A DNA stretch of 64,000 nt from Azolla caroliniana (taxonomy: Eukaryota > Polypodiophyta). The DNA is taken from contig JBHGNT010000021.1 in NCBI GenBank assembly GCA_043228905.1, positions 186,001-250,000 of the forward strand. The letters run 5' to 3'. The notes beneath the pieces are model-generated. The model was not told the origin of the DNA. It searched no databases and worked only from the letters and a program-made list of their open reading frames with translations. Shown piece by piece: positions 25,624 to 37,800 of this stretch. A program made the translations under genes and the position numbers. Positions within the stretch are counted from its first letter, which is position 1. Every line of letters starts with the position of its first letter.

Positions 25624-28600
25624 TGATTTGATGGCCTCCTCGTCACTGCTCCTCATCTCCCAGGAGCTTCTTCTTCTTCCTGCAAAATTAATCCTAACCC
25701 TGATACAACCCCAAACCCAGATCCTACTTTAAACCTAAACCTTAATCCAAACCCTGAACTTGAAGTATACTCTGTCCCTAATCCTAATGCTCTTATACGG
25801 CTTGAAGTGCTGAATTGGCTCGTTGTCGTTACACACATGCTTATCGCTATCCTCTCTAAGATTGATCCTGATCTTGACGCGTCTGCAAGAGGGCTCCTAC
25901 AAGCTTCTAGAAACATAAGAAGAGAAGAACTAGCGCTTCTAGAAGCTTCCGAGGTTTCCAGTTGTGATGACATTGTTCACCATGGATGCGAATCCAGTCA
26001 TGATTATCGTTGTATGGACCACCTATTTCTTTTTCTTTGTATTGGGCTACCAGAGAGGTCTAAATTGGTAGAGAGATTAAAGAATCTGGCCATCCTGATG
26101 AGAAGATCAGGAAAGGATGAAAATGGAGGGAGAATGAATAAGGTAGCCCTTTCAATGCACAAATCTAAACTGAATGAAACTAGAGGGACATAAAAAAACA
26201 TGGTGATTTCAATGCAGACACCTGAAATCGTTGAAACTCGAGATTTCTTGAAGAAATGTGAGGAGACTGCTGTTGCACTGAAGAGATTTTCAGCCCATTT
26301 GGGAAGAATATTTAATGATCTAGAAACCAACCTCCAGACATCAGTTGACGTTATTAAGAGAATTCTGGCCCAATCGCATGAACTTCTTGCAAAAAACAGT
26401 TTAGCCAGACAAATATGGACATCGGTTCACATCTTTCTGAATACCATTAGCAAAGGTATGCTCCTAACTATATAATTAGACGTATTTTATGATAGCACAT
26501 GGAGTCCTACCTCAATCCAAACATACACTTCTATTAGGATAATCCTGTGGCCATTCTACTATGCTTCTGACACATTCTTAATTACGGATTTAGCCTAAAA
26601 CAAGCATGTTTACAGGTAGGCCTAATTTATACGAGATCATTAAAGGGGTATGAAAAGTGTCTCTTCATCCAGAAATCTAGCATTTTTCAGAAGCCCCATT
26701 AACTTCTTCCTTGTTAAATAGGGTTTGTTGTGCTCAATAGATATGTCCAAGCCCTAGAGTACCACAAATTATTCCACAAAAGATTAGAGAATATCATGAT
26801 TCATAATAATAACAAAGAAAATATAATAGATATGTCCAAGTTATCACGAATACAAATAACAAAGAAAATATTCCACAAAAGATGCAAGAATGTGATTTTG
26901 GCCCCGTAGGTACTAAGCTCTTTAAGAGGTAAGTCTTGTAACAATGGTCATGTTTATTCTACTAGGTTACTAACAATCACTAGTTTTGTAACTAATGATA
27001 GGCGTATCATTGCAAATTTTCCTGGAGGTGCATTTTATCTAGAGCTCGGGAAGCAGCCCAATCAATCTTCTTTGCAAGCATACCTATGGAAGAAAATGTG
27101 TAGGAGAAGATCCACTTATAGATTTTCCCATTTCAAAGGTAGTTTTGCATCCCAGGAGGAAGGAATTTCTTCTCTTTCGCACCAAGCCCAAGAAGGGCTT
27201 CCTAGCCTCTTTGTACTGGATGATGTACACAAACCTTCAGATTTGAGGCCTTTTATGTGCTTTGATGGCAAGGACAAGGGGAGGATCCTTGTTATCTCTA
27301 GTGATGTTAGAAATGTAATTTCTGAATGGGAAAATGATGCTTTTGTGGCAGTTTTAAGTCCTTTAAGCAGTGAAGAAGCTCTTGAACTTTTTAAGTCCAC
27401 TGTGGGTGCATTCTGGGTTCAGATTGGGCATCCACCTTTATAGATCTGGTTGATAGATGCTCAGGACTGCCACGATTGCTTCAAGCTACTGCAAGTTTCG
27501 TCAGCTATGTGCAAGGGTTAGGGATGCTTTCACATCCTCATATTGAGAATCTCCTCAGCAAGGATTGTTGGCCAAGAATCAATGGAATGACTGAGGATAA
27601 TATGCGCCCTGATATGTCCTTGTCGGATCAAGTCTTAGAGCTTTTATTCAATGCCCTCGGGGAAGTGCATCCATACTTCTATGCTAGTAGATATCTGGGG
27701 GATAGGAGACCGAATCGACAAGAAAAGAGTTCTTTTTGCACTGGGTTTGCTAGCTGGTTGGTTTTTTGTAAAATGGAGGGTAATAGAAGAAGACGACAAA
27801 CCAGATCTGTTGGATCCATTTGATAATGATTGTCCTTTACAGTGGAGGCTAGCAGGTAGATTCTACGAGCTTGCCCAGACGAATAATTAATAGGAGATCA
27901 AAGGAATCCTCTGGATTTAGTCCATTAGCTGATGAATATGCACTGTGCAAATATGGACAGGGCACAAAAACTCTATTTTTGTTCTCGTTGATGAAAACTG
28001 CCAGTGAGGCAATCAATAATTTTATTGGACTTTGCATGAATAGCGAGAATTTAGCCCATCACTCTGATACCCTTGTGGAGGAGATGAACTTCTTCCATTC
28101 TGTCAGAGATACTGCAAAATCAACTGTGATTGAAAGCGACTGCCGATATTTTTCTCCAGTTTGGAGTTCTGATGAGTGGCCCCTAACTTGGATTCAGGGA
28201 GATTTACTGAATCAAGCCACAAAACTTTCACTTATTTCTGGAGGCATAGTCAAGCTTTCTTCAGGATCCAGTTTCCCCAAACTGAAAGTTGCTCTCTTGT
28301 GTGATAACAGAAAAATGAGATGCATTTCAGCAAATATCATCAGTAGCATGGAGAAACTTCGTGTTCTAGATCTAAACAAATGTGTTTCATTAACTGGGAT
28401 TCCAGATACAATCGGTAACCTGGGATCTCTAGAGCTTTTGGATTTGTCAAGGTGCATCAATCTCATATCAGTGCCATGGTCTATCGGTAGGTTGATGAAT
28501 CTGAAGTGCTTCCGAATGTCAGGCTGTTCAACCCTAATACATCTTCCTGAATCACTTGGGAAGGTTTCTCAACTCGAAACACTTCCGAAGTATCTGGGGC

Positions 28601-30229
28601 ATTGCCTCAATCCATTGGTTTCCTATCTTCTCTCTGACATTTGAACCTCTTTTCATGCTGTTCCTTGGACCACCTTCTAGGCATCGGCAACGGTTTGGTT
28701 TAGGCTTAGCCCATATGGCCTTACCCAAGCAAAACCGTTTTGGGGTTCTCAAACCTGAACCGAACCCTAAACCGGTTTGTGAACCGGCTTAGAAACTGGT
28801 TTGGAAACCTCCCTCTCTCTCTCTACTACGATCCACTATGTACTATACAAGCTCCCTCCCTCCCTCCCTCTCTCTCCTTTGTGTAGTCTCTCTCTCTCTC
28901 TCTCTCTCGTCGTCTGTGTAGTCTTCCTCACATACACACTCTCTGTCTCTCCTCTGTGTAGTCTCCCTCTCTCTCTCTCTCTCTTTCTCTCTCGTCGTCT
29001 GTGTAGTCTCCCTCACACACACTCTCCGTCTCTCTCCTCTGTGTAGTCTCTCTCTCTCTCCTCGTCTGTGTAGTCTACCACACACACACACACACACTCT
29101 CTCTCTCTCTCTCTCAAGTTTCTAAACGGCCTAACCGGTTTAGACGGTTTGGCAAGGTTCAAGCCAAGCCGAACCGAGCTCAAACCTAGCCGAACCGAGC
29201 CGCTAAGCCGTTTAAAACGGGTTTAGGCTTGACCCGAGCCGTTCCCGATCCCTACCATCTTCCCACTTCCATAGCTTCATTAAGGAAGCTTACCTTTTTG
29301 GTATTAAGTGGATGTATAAATTTATCATGTCCTCTTCCTTGGATTGATCGAATGGATGGAAGGAAGCTAGAACCATGGCGATACCAATAAATTGTTGGCA
29401 GCTAGGACAGTTGGAATTCCTTCATCTATGCTCCATGAAGAAGCTAACTTACCTTCCTCAATTGGTGGGGAAGCTTCAGCATTTGCGTCATTTGAACCTT
29501 TCGAATTGTCGGTCATTAGAAATTTTACCTAATGATATAGGCTCACTATTTCTACTGGAAAAGGTTGACCTAAGCCATACTGCAATTAGGAAGGTGTCTA
29601 ATACCTTGTGCACCTAAACAGCCTGATTACCTTGTGCCTACTAGGATGCTCGAGATTGGTTTGCAAGCCATATCCGTTTTGGCTTCGAATGGCGGATACC
29701 TGCTCGGTTCGACCAATGGGGTCAATTCAACACCTAGACCTTACCCTTGGTGGCCACATCCTCCTTCTGTCTGCACACTCGAGAGCCTTCAATTATTAGA
29801 CATGGCTGAATGTTGGGATGTTGTTATTCTCCCAGACGAGTTAGGAAAAGAAGGGGGGGCATTGCCCGAGCTGTTAGAATTAGAATTAGACTTGTCGGGC
29901 TGTAGCATCAAGCAACTACCATGCTTATTGCTGGGTTCTCTTCAAAAGCTCCAAAAACTTAATCTGGCTGATTGTCAACATCTGCTCTCTCTTCCAGAAA
30001 CTTTCGGTAATCTTACTTCTCATTGGAGAGGTTTGACCTTGAGGGTTGCAAATCCCTAGTGTCGTTGAAGGAAGTTGGGTTCTTGGAGTTGAAGAAACTT
30101 GAGTGGCTAAGTCTACGCAATTGTTTCTCTCTCGGAAGCTTGCCTGTTTCAGACTTTCTATGTCTTCGGTCCTTGAAATTCCTAGATGTTTGTGGCTGTC
30201 ACCCTTCCGAGAGCCTCTCCTACAGGTAG
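25624..30229 (+). pseudogene. Decayed NLR (NB-LRR) resistance gene
   Basis: Intact NLRs are intracellular immune receptors. Here the pieces lie in order but in shifting frames. A helical N-terminal region runs from about 25.64 to 26.46 kb, is broken by a stop near 26190 and ends in a plausible splice donor at 26456. NB-ARC pieces span about 27003-27890, with a Walker B/kinase-2 motif (LFVLDDV), an RNBS-B-like RILVISSD and the GLPL box as SGLPRLL. LRRs follow at 27.87-28.65 kb and 29.27-30.23 kb. I cannot find a P-loop (GxGGxGKTT) in or before the NB region. There are several frameshifts and in-frame stops (for example at about 27441 and near 27.69 kb), and a MITE sits inside the LRRs at 28678-29254. 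I see no upstream ATG in the right frame. It is almost surely non-functional as a full NLR. Confidence 0.85.
28678..29254. mobile_element. hAT-like MITE inside the NLR LRR region
   Basis: The ends are inverted: the left starts TAGGCATCGGCAACGG and the right, in reverse complement, starts TAGGGATCGGGAACGG. Flanking 8-mers CCACCTTC (28670-28677) and CCATCTTC (29255-29262) match at 7 of 8, the 8-bp target duplication typical of hAT transposons. The 577-bp interior has no coding capacity. Its arms are rich in AACCGG-type motifs, and its core is CT runs interleaved with CTGTGTAGTC. The LRR coding sequence resumes just to its right. Confidence 0.85.
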
Positions 30230-31830
30230 CTAGGGAGCAACGTTTTACGCTGGTTCGTTAGGGGGGCAGTTTGGCACTAACACATCTTTATTACGGTACT
30301 CAACTCACCTCCACTCTGACGTTTTGGATTCTGTTTGGTCTGGTTCTACTGTACATTCTACTTAGGGTTTGGCGTTGTCTTACGAGTCTTTGTACATTCT
30401 ATAGATTGTCACTCTACTTAGCGTATAGGGTTTTCTTATAAGAGCCAAGTTTGCATTCTATCCATCCAATGATTATACATTATCAAACTACTTGGTATTT
30501 GGATTTTTCTTACAAGAATGAAGCGTACAATCCAAACAATAATGACCATGCAGGTCTGGGTAGATTGCTTTCGAGCGGTTTATAAAGCCAAAAGCCAATG
30601 TTTGGTCACAGTTGCCAAACTTGCTTTCAATGTGAAAAATGGTGTTTGTGTCAATGGAAATTGACAAGTCAACCTAAAATATGGTCTAAAATAAAAATAG
30701 ATGATAATATTCGGTCATGAATGAAGTGATTATTTAGAATAAAACAATATGCTCAACAGAAGTTAACATCTCTTAGAACATGAGTACCCTTGATTGCTCA
30801 CAGTCAACAGAAGTTAGCACTTGCAGATATGCTGATCAGGTTTGAAAAATACATGTAATTTGTGTGCATTTTCTTTGCTAGTTGATCACCTGGCCAGAAT
30901 GATTTGATAAATTTCTTTGCTCTGTGACCAGAATGATTTGATAAATTTAGGGTTTAGTGTTGATGCTTTCTTATTGAGAACAAAACCAGGTCGTACATCT
31001 ATAGATCTCAGGTGCAGAACGTCCAGATGTAAATTATATTTCTTTGACCTTTTCCTCAGTGCTAAATTATGTTTACTATATTTTGTACGGACTAGATAAA
31101 TTTGGTGGAAGTGAAGTGATTAGATTTGTAAAGACTACAGTTACATTATATTTATAAACGAGGACATGAATGTTGTAATGGATTCACTTCACTGGTTGAC
31201 TGCATTACTGAGATGAAATGTAAAACTTGTAGCATGTAGCAAACAAGATAAAAAGACACTTCTACATCAAAATGATCTATGCAGCTATAGTGAATACACA
31301 TCTCACTGAAATATGACTGTTGCAATTACTTTGTAGATTCTACTTGTAATGAAATAAGGGTTTGTTAATATCTGGCATTCATATCGTTATGAAGAAAGTA
31401 AAAGAGAAGATTGTTGGATATCATGCCAAGTTTGTTAATATCATGCATACATACCGTTGCCAAGAAATACAAAGATGTGAGCTTAAGATGCAGAAAGAAA
31501 TACTGTATGGAAAAAACTGCCAAATTTTGATGCAGAAAGAAGTGAATTTAACTGAAGAAAGTAAAAAAGAAGATTGTTGGATATTATGCCAAGTTTGTTA
31601 ATATCGTACATGTATGCTTATTTCATACATGCAAAGATTTAATTTAAGCTTTATTTATCATCTGTATCAATCTTGAATTTCATACATGCAAAGATTTATA
31701 ATTTAAGCTTTATTTATCATCTGTATCAATCTTGGTAATTCAATGTCCCTTAAATGCTATATCTTATGTATCTAAATATCTGGCTAAGCTTATGCAAGCT
31801 TTCAATCTATTTTATTAGAGTTTAACTATG
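30230..31830. other. Intergenic between NLR relic and nuclease gene
   Basis: No gene is visible. Near 31.39-31.62 kb a segment with AAGATTGTTGGATAT is repeated at about a 160-bp offset. The adjacent 57-bp duplication is listed separately and lies in the likely 3-prime UTR of the minus-strand nuclease gene. Confidence 0.45.
31621..31736 (-). terminator. Duplicated 57-bp unit carrying AATAAA poly(A) signal
   Basis: Units beginning TTTCATACATGCAAAGATTT start at 31621 and 31678. On the minus strand each contains GATAAATAAAGC, a canonical AATAAA signal, about 100-190 bases after the nuclease stop codon. The nuclease transcript may therefore have two alternative poly(A) signals produced by a recent duplication. 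Confidence 0.5.
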
Positions 31831-34800
31831 CTATCTAAAAATTGATGCTCTCCATATAAGATCGGCAAACTCTGGGTAGTCCACAAAAGGATTTCTATTA
31901 TGCTGATACATGGTGCATACTCGCCAGTTTCTTATCTTCTCCTCACTTGAAGGAAGATCTGTTGCATTCCAATGAAGCAGCACTGACAAAAGCCCCATGC
32001 GATGAAGTTCTGGAAATCCACAAAAGTGGACATTCAGAATGTATATCATTCACGTATAACATATAAATTTAAACCACCTAGCATGCCTGTATTTATTGCT
32101 ACCTTGAATCAAATGCATGGTTTTTCATGAGAGGATATTCATGCTGCAAAAAGTAAATTTTATGATTGCAAACCAGCATTAGGGGAATCTGATAGCTGGA
32201 AATGCCCTCCATCTGCCTCACTGGTTCCATAACGAACAGCCATATACATCAGAGATCGAGCTATATCCCCTCTTACCTGCCATGATAAGATACAAAAAGG
32301 TGTACTGGCATCTCATAGACTTGTTATGTCTTAAAATTCCTTTATATATCAGGGAAATTGTTAAAAATATTGAGAATCGATTAGATAGACATATAGAGTA
32401 CCAATCATAGAGATGTATATATGAAAACGGTGTAACATTAAATGTGCAAGTCAATTGATGGTAGTGGAGATATTCCTTTTCTGTCAACTAACTTGTCATT
32501 TAATATGACCCAACTCCCTAGATACAACTGGTGCTAGCTAGTACTTATCTTAGAGTCAATGGCACATACTTCAAGACTAAGTACATTGTAACTTGCCCAC
32601 AGAATATTCTTCAAGTTGACTTGATTAGTCAATCCTATTAGCCTACTTCGCTCTTTCCTAAATACATTGTCTCCTACTCATCTATGGATTCTTAGATTAA
32701 CACCTTATCGACCCATATGGTCAAGTTGCACAATAGTGATAGTGAATATCTTGGCAATGGTCATGCAACTATGATTGTCACACCTCAATACCGTTGGCGT
32801 CCTCATTGGAACCGCCACATCTATAAGGATTCTTCTTAGGCAAACTACCTCGCATGTCGCTATGCATGCCGCTTAGTATTCCGCCTCCATTGAAGATAGT
32901 GCCACTGTTGGTTGCATTTACTGCTCCATGAAACAACTCCAGAACCCATTGACAAGCAATATCCAGAAACTGATTTTTTGGAATCACTATCTCCAGCCCA
33001 GTCGAAGTCGCAATACCCACTAAGTTCGTCAACTGTTGGCTTGTAGAAGATTCTATAATTTAAAGTACCCACAATGTACTTAACACACATGCTGCAACTT
33101 GCCAATGCGTCTCCTTTGGCTTGTTGCTGAATCACCTCACCACATCGACTGCAAAGCAAATATCAAGCCTAGTGTTGCATTGGAAAATTAGACTCCCTAC
33201 TAGCTGTCTATACTTTCTTATGTCAACCATTAGTGAAGGGTCTTCTTGGGATAGCTTGCAGTTTGGCTTCATTGGAGTCGACTTCGACTTATCGTCCATC
33301 ATCCCAAAGGTCTTCACGATCTCTGTTGTGTACTTTCTTTGTGACATGAAGATGCCAACCCAGGTTTGCAAAATCTCAATCCAAGGAAGTAGTGTAGAAT
33401 TCCCAAGTCCATCATTTCAAACTTAGTTTTCAAACACGTGTTTGGCCAATACACTCGTCATGGTCACCAGTAAGTACTAGATCATCCACGTAATGATGAT
33501 GATGACTTGTTTCCCATCCTTCATTCTGACATACATACTTGCATCAGAAGCACATTGCTTAAAGTCGATTGATCGTAAGAAGCTGTCTATCCTCATGATG
33601 TTGTCGTATTTTGATATCCTCACCTCTTTCCACTTTGGGTCGAACATGGCTTCCTCCACTGAGGTCGGCTCACTCATTGAGCCTATGATGTCCACCATTA
33701 GAGCCATGTTGAGAATGTGGTCGAAGGTTCTCCCTTGCTCTTGTATTCTTCTTGATCTTTGTAATATCTCACTAAACCTATGATGTCCACCATTAGAGCC
33801 ATGTTGACAATGCGGTTGAAGGTTCTCCCTTGCTCTTGTATTCTTCTTGCGCCTTACCCCTATTCCTACAACCTTGCCAGCAAAATCTGTTATTTCTGCA
33901 CCTGACTTCTTGAATCGAACATCAAGACCCTTGTCAGTCAATGCAGAAATGGACAATAGATTCTTCTTGAGATCTGGCACGTACAACACTTGAGAGAGAT
34001 GCACCAGTCGTTGCTTTGAGGGAGACGGTTCCGGTTCCTTTGGCTGGACATCGAGCATTGTTCCTGACCACAACATTGATGGGCTCTTGTAGAGGTGTCC
34101 AAGAGTTGTACTAGTCACGATTACTGGTCATATGTCAGGACGCTCCACTATTGAGAATCCAAGAGTCGTCGACAACTTGAGTGTCAACTGAAGAACACAC
34201 TTCTTCAGTTGCGACCCATAACTCAAGCTCATCTACGACATTGTTGGCGAACTCGGGATCTCTCCAAGAAGTCTTACTAGAACCATTCTTCTCATCCGCC
34301 ATCTTCTTTCGACAATCCTTGATTGTGTGACCCTTCTTGTCACAGTAGAAACACGATCTATTGAACTTCTTCTTCTCTGGTATCTTATTCACATTGTTTG
34401 AATTGGATGCCCCTTTACCCTTAGTCCTAGAGACAAATGCCGAATCTTCCCTTCCTTCTCTTGTCTTCAGCCGAAGCTCCTCTTCGAGCAGCATTGCACT
34501 TAGTTCATCAAAATTTAAAGGTGTGGGTCGAACCTGAGTGTTCAATGCTCTCACAATGCCATCATATTCGGAAGGAAGTACTCGAATACACCGACGAGCC
34601 ATATCCTCTGGAGAGACGACTACTCCAACAGCAGCCAGCTGATCTTGAATATCCTTAATCCTTTTTACGAAGGATTCCACTTACTCTCCATCAACGAGCT
34701 TCTTTGCAGTAAGCTGATTTTCGAGGTTTTGTATCCTTTTATAGTTTTTGGTCTTATATTGGCTGGCCAATATGCTCCAAGCTTCATGTGCCCTAGTCGT

Positions 34801-37800
34801 ATGTTGCACTAATGTTGGTACAGAGTCACATACACTAGTGACTATGGTACACAGGCCTGTCGCAAAGTTTCGTGTGTGTGTGTGTGTGTGTGTGTTACTT
34901 GGGCGGGACCATGGGGGTCTCGGACTAGGGAGTAAGAAGGGTTAGAGAAGACCCATGGTTTGCTTGTTGATGAAGACTTCTTGCCGGGCAAGAGCTCGTT
35001 GCCCCCTTTGTGGAGCCAGCTTTCGTTGACCACGACTCGTCGAGCATGTGGGCTCGTCGAGCATTGGCTCTCATCGAGCTTTCGGGCTCACCGCACGAGT
35101 GAACGAACGAGTACAAAAGGAAAGACGAGCACACAAGGCGAACATACAAGGAACGGGGGAACACACATTCACGAATGCCCAGATGCCTTCATGTGCATGG
35201 GCACGCCTGAAACGCTCCCTTGTCACAAGACGACTGAACGCATAAGTCCGAACGCCTTGATGAGGAGAGGTGCTTCGGCACACCTGTTAAGCGCTTGGAC
35301 CCGAATTGCTCCCTCATCACAAGACGCACGAATGCACAACAAGAAGGGGACAAGAACACAATCACGAAAGTCCGAACGCCTTGAGGAGGAGCAGTGTTTC
35401 AGAACACCTATCAAGCGTTTAGACCCGAATTGCTCCTTCGTCACAAGACACGGGAACCCACAACAAGAAGGTTTACACGAACACAAATACGAAAGTCTAA
35501 ATGCCTTGAGGACAAGAGGTGCTTCGGAACGCCTATCAAGCGCTCGGACCTGAATTGCTCCCTCATCATATTGCGCGTGAACGCACAACAAGAAGGGGAC
35601 ATGAACACAAACACGAAAGTACGAACGCCTTGAGGAGGAGAGGTGCTTTGGAACGCCTATTAAGCGCTTGAACCCGAATTGCTCCCTCATCCCAAGATGC
35701 GCGAACCCACAACAAAAAGGGGATGTGAACACAAGCACGAAAGTCCGAACGCCTTGAGGACAAGAGGTGCTTCAGAACGCCTATTAAGCGCTTAGACCCG
35801 AATTGCTCCCTCATCATAAGGCACGCGAACGCACAACAAGAAGGGGACATGAACACAAACACGAAAGTCCAAGCGCATTGACGAGGAGTGGTGCTTCGGA
35901 AGGGAGGGGGAGGGGCACCACATTTGTATTTAATGCATATTCCCTCATTTTTTTAAAAAGGAGGAAAAGGAATAAGTTTCCTTGATCCATACTTCACTGT
36001 TAGAGATTAGATTCAAACTCTACACCTCTAGTTGTAAGTCAATGCCTCTAACCACTAGGCCATTCACTCCTTATCTTATATTTAATTCTATAACTAAAAG
36101 TGCAAAGTCTGCCTCTTTCTCTCTCCTTTTCACATGTGCTTTCATCTCTCCTCTCTCTTACTTTTCCACTCCATACATTCATCTCTTTACCTTTTCTCCC
36201 CTCATGCACCCTTCCCCTGTCCATTTCTTTATGCATTGTCCAAGCCAATTGCCCCACATTTGTGTGCACATTGCACATCCGCACTTCAACCCTTGATTGT
36301 CTCCAACAACTCGTAGGAGTCCAAAATGGCGAACATTTTGAACTTCCATAGAATGTAGTTGGTTTCATCTAGCTTTCCATCGGAAAATGGAGGTGGACGA
36401 CTGCGCAGTGGAGCAGCTGCAACATTCATGGACAAGGCCATTGGTACTCTCTCTCTCTCTCTCATGCACAACAACGAGACACTTGAATGTGTGAAAAGCT
36501 TCAAATATCTTGGCCTTGAAGTTCCTTCAAACCATAGATGGAATGAATGTGCTACACACCGTTTAGAGGCGGGTAAGCGAGCATACTATGCATTTGGGAA
36601 CACATGCAATCTTGGAGATATTAAGTGTTGGGTCCTCAAGAAATATCTTTTCGACACTTTGGTGACACCGGTTCTTCTCTATGGGGTGGAGGTATAGGAC
36701 GATAGCATCCCTAAATCTATGGAAAGAGTTTGAAAATGTCCAAAAACATTTTCTTACAAAGTTTCTACAAGTTAAGAAACAAACGCCCTATACCCTCCTC
36801 CTTGAGACGGGATCACTTCCCATTAAGATCATGGCCATGGAAAGGGTTGTTAAATACATGCTTAAGGTTCAAAAAAGTCCCTCACATCGGCTTCCTAGAA
36901 TTGCATGGGAAGCAAGCAAAAAGATCCAAAAGACACACAAAAGCAAAATTTTGTGTTCCGGTTGGATGCAAGATATAGAAAAATGGTTTGGTAGATGGGA
37001 TGCGAGACACTTGCTTCATGATGTATCATTAGATTCCTCTGTAAATGAGGCCTTTTTGCAACGCCAATGTATCATGACATGGGACAAATGTGGAGGTTCA
37101 CGCTTCACACATTATACTACACATGTTGCACCTAACTACAAAACCATAGTCTTTGCGGAACGGGGAAATCATACACATCGATACATGTTAGAGCCCATAC
37201 CGTTATCTGCCATTCGAACCATTGCTTCCATGCGACTTAGCTCACATGCATTGCGATGTGAGACAGGGCGTTGGGGCACAAGTGATGAGAGTGGTCGGCT
37301 ATGCACATTTTGCCCTAAACAAGTTCGGGAGTCTGAGTATCACACTTTGATACAATGCTCTGCCTTTGATCATATCAACCATGCTTTCCACATATCTTCG
37401 ACCGGGCCCAATCCTTGCATGAATTCCTCTCACAACCACAATGTGCACTCTCGATTGCAACATTCATTGGTAAAGTTCTTGAACATCGAGAATCACTACT
37501 CACTTTCACACGTATTACATGAAATGTAATATGTTTGGTCTCATAGGTCATATTTGACCTCCAAAGACGATAATATAATCTATCTATCTATCTGCTGCTA
37601 GACAACAACTACCCGTATGTACCTAATCTAGATCAACCTCTCAGCTCTGATACCATGTTAGAAATATTGAGAATAGATTAGATAAGACACATAGAGTTAC
37701 AATCACAGAGATGGATATATGAAAACAAACTTTCTATTACTTATGAGAGTAGCTCACAATGGTAGTTCGCTTATGTGCTCACACCTTAGAGCTTAGATGG

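Noticed and set aside
28801-29097. Open frames rich in Ser-Leu or Arg-Glu
   Set aside because: They are translations of the CT/GA core of a MITE.
35223-35862. Long minus-strand open frames of up to 171 codons
   Set aside because: They run through a 124-bp tandem satellite and repeat its translation; there is no start context or protein motif.
36464-37593. LINE reverse-transcriptase end as a host gene
   Set aside because: Its finger, frameshift, simple-repeat tail and relatives at 60.4 kb and 19.3 kb show it is a retroelement fragment.
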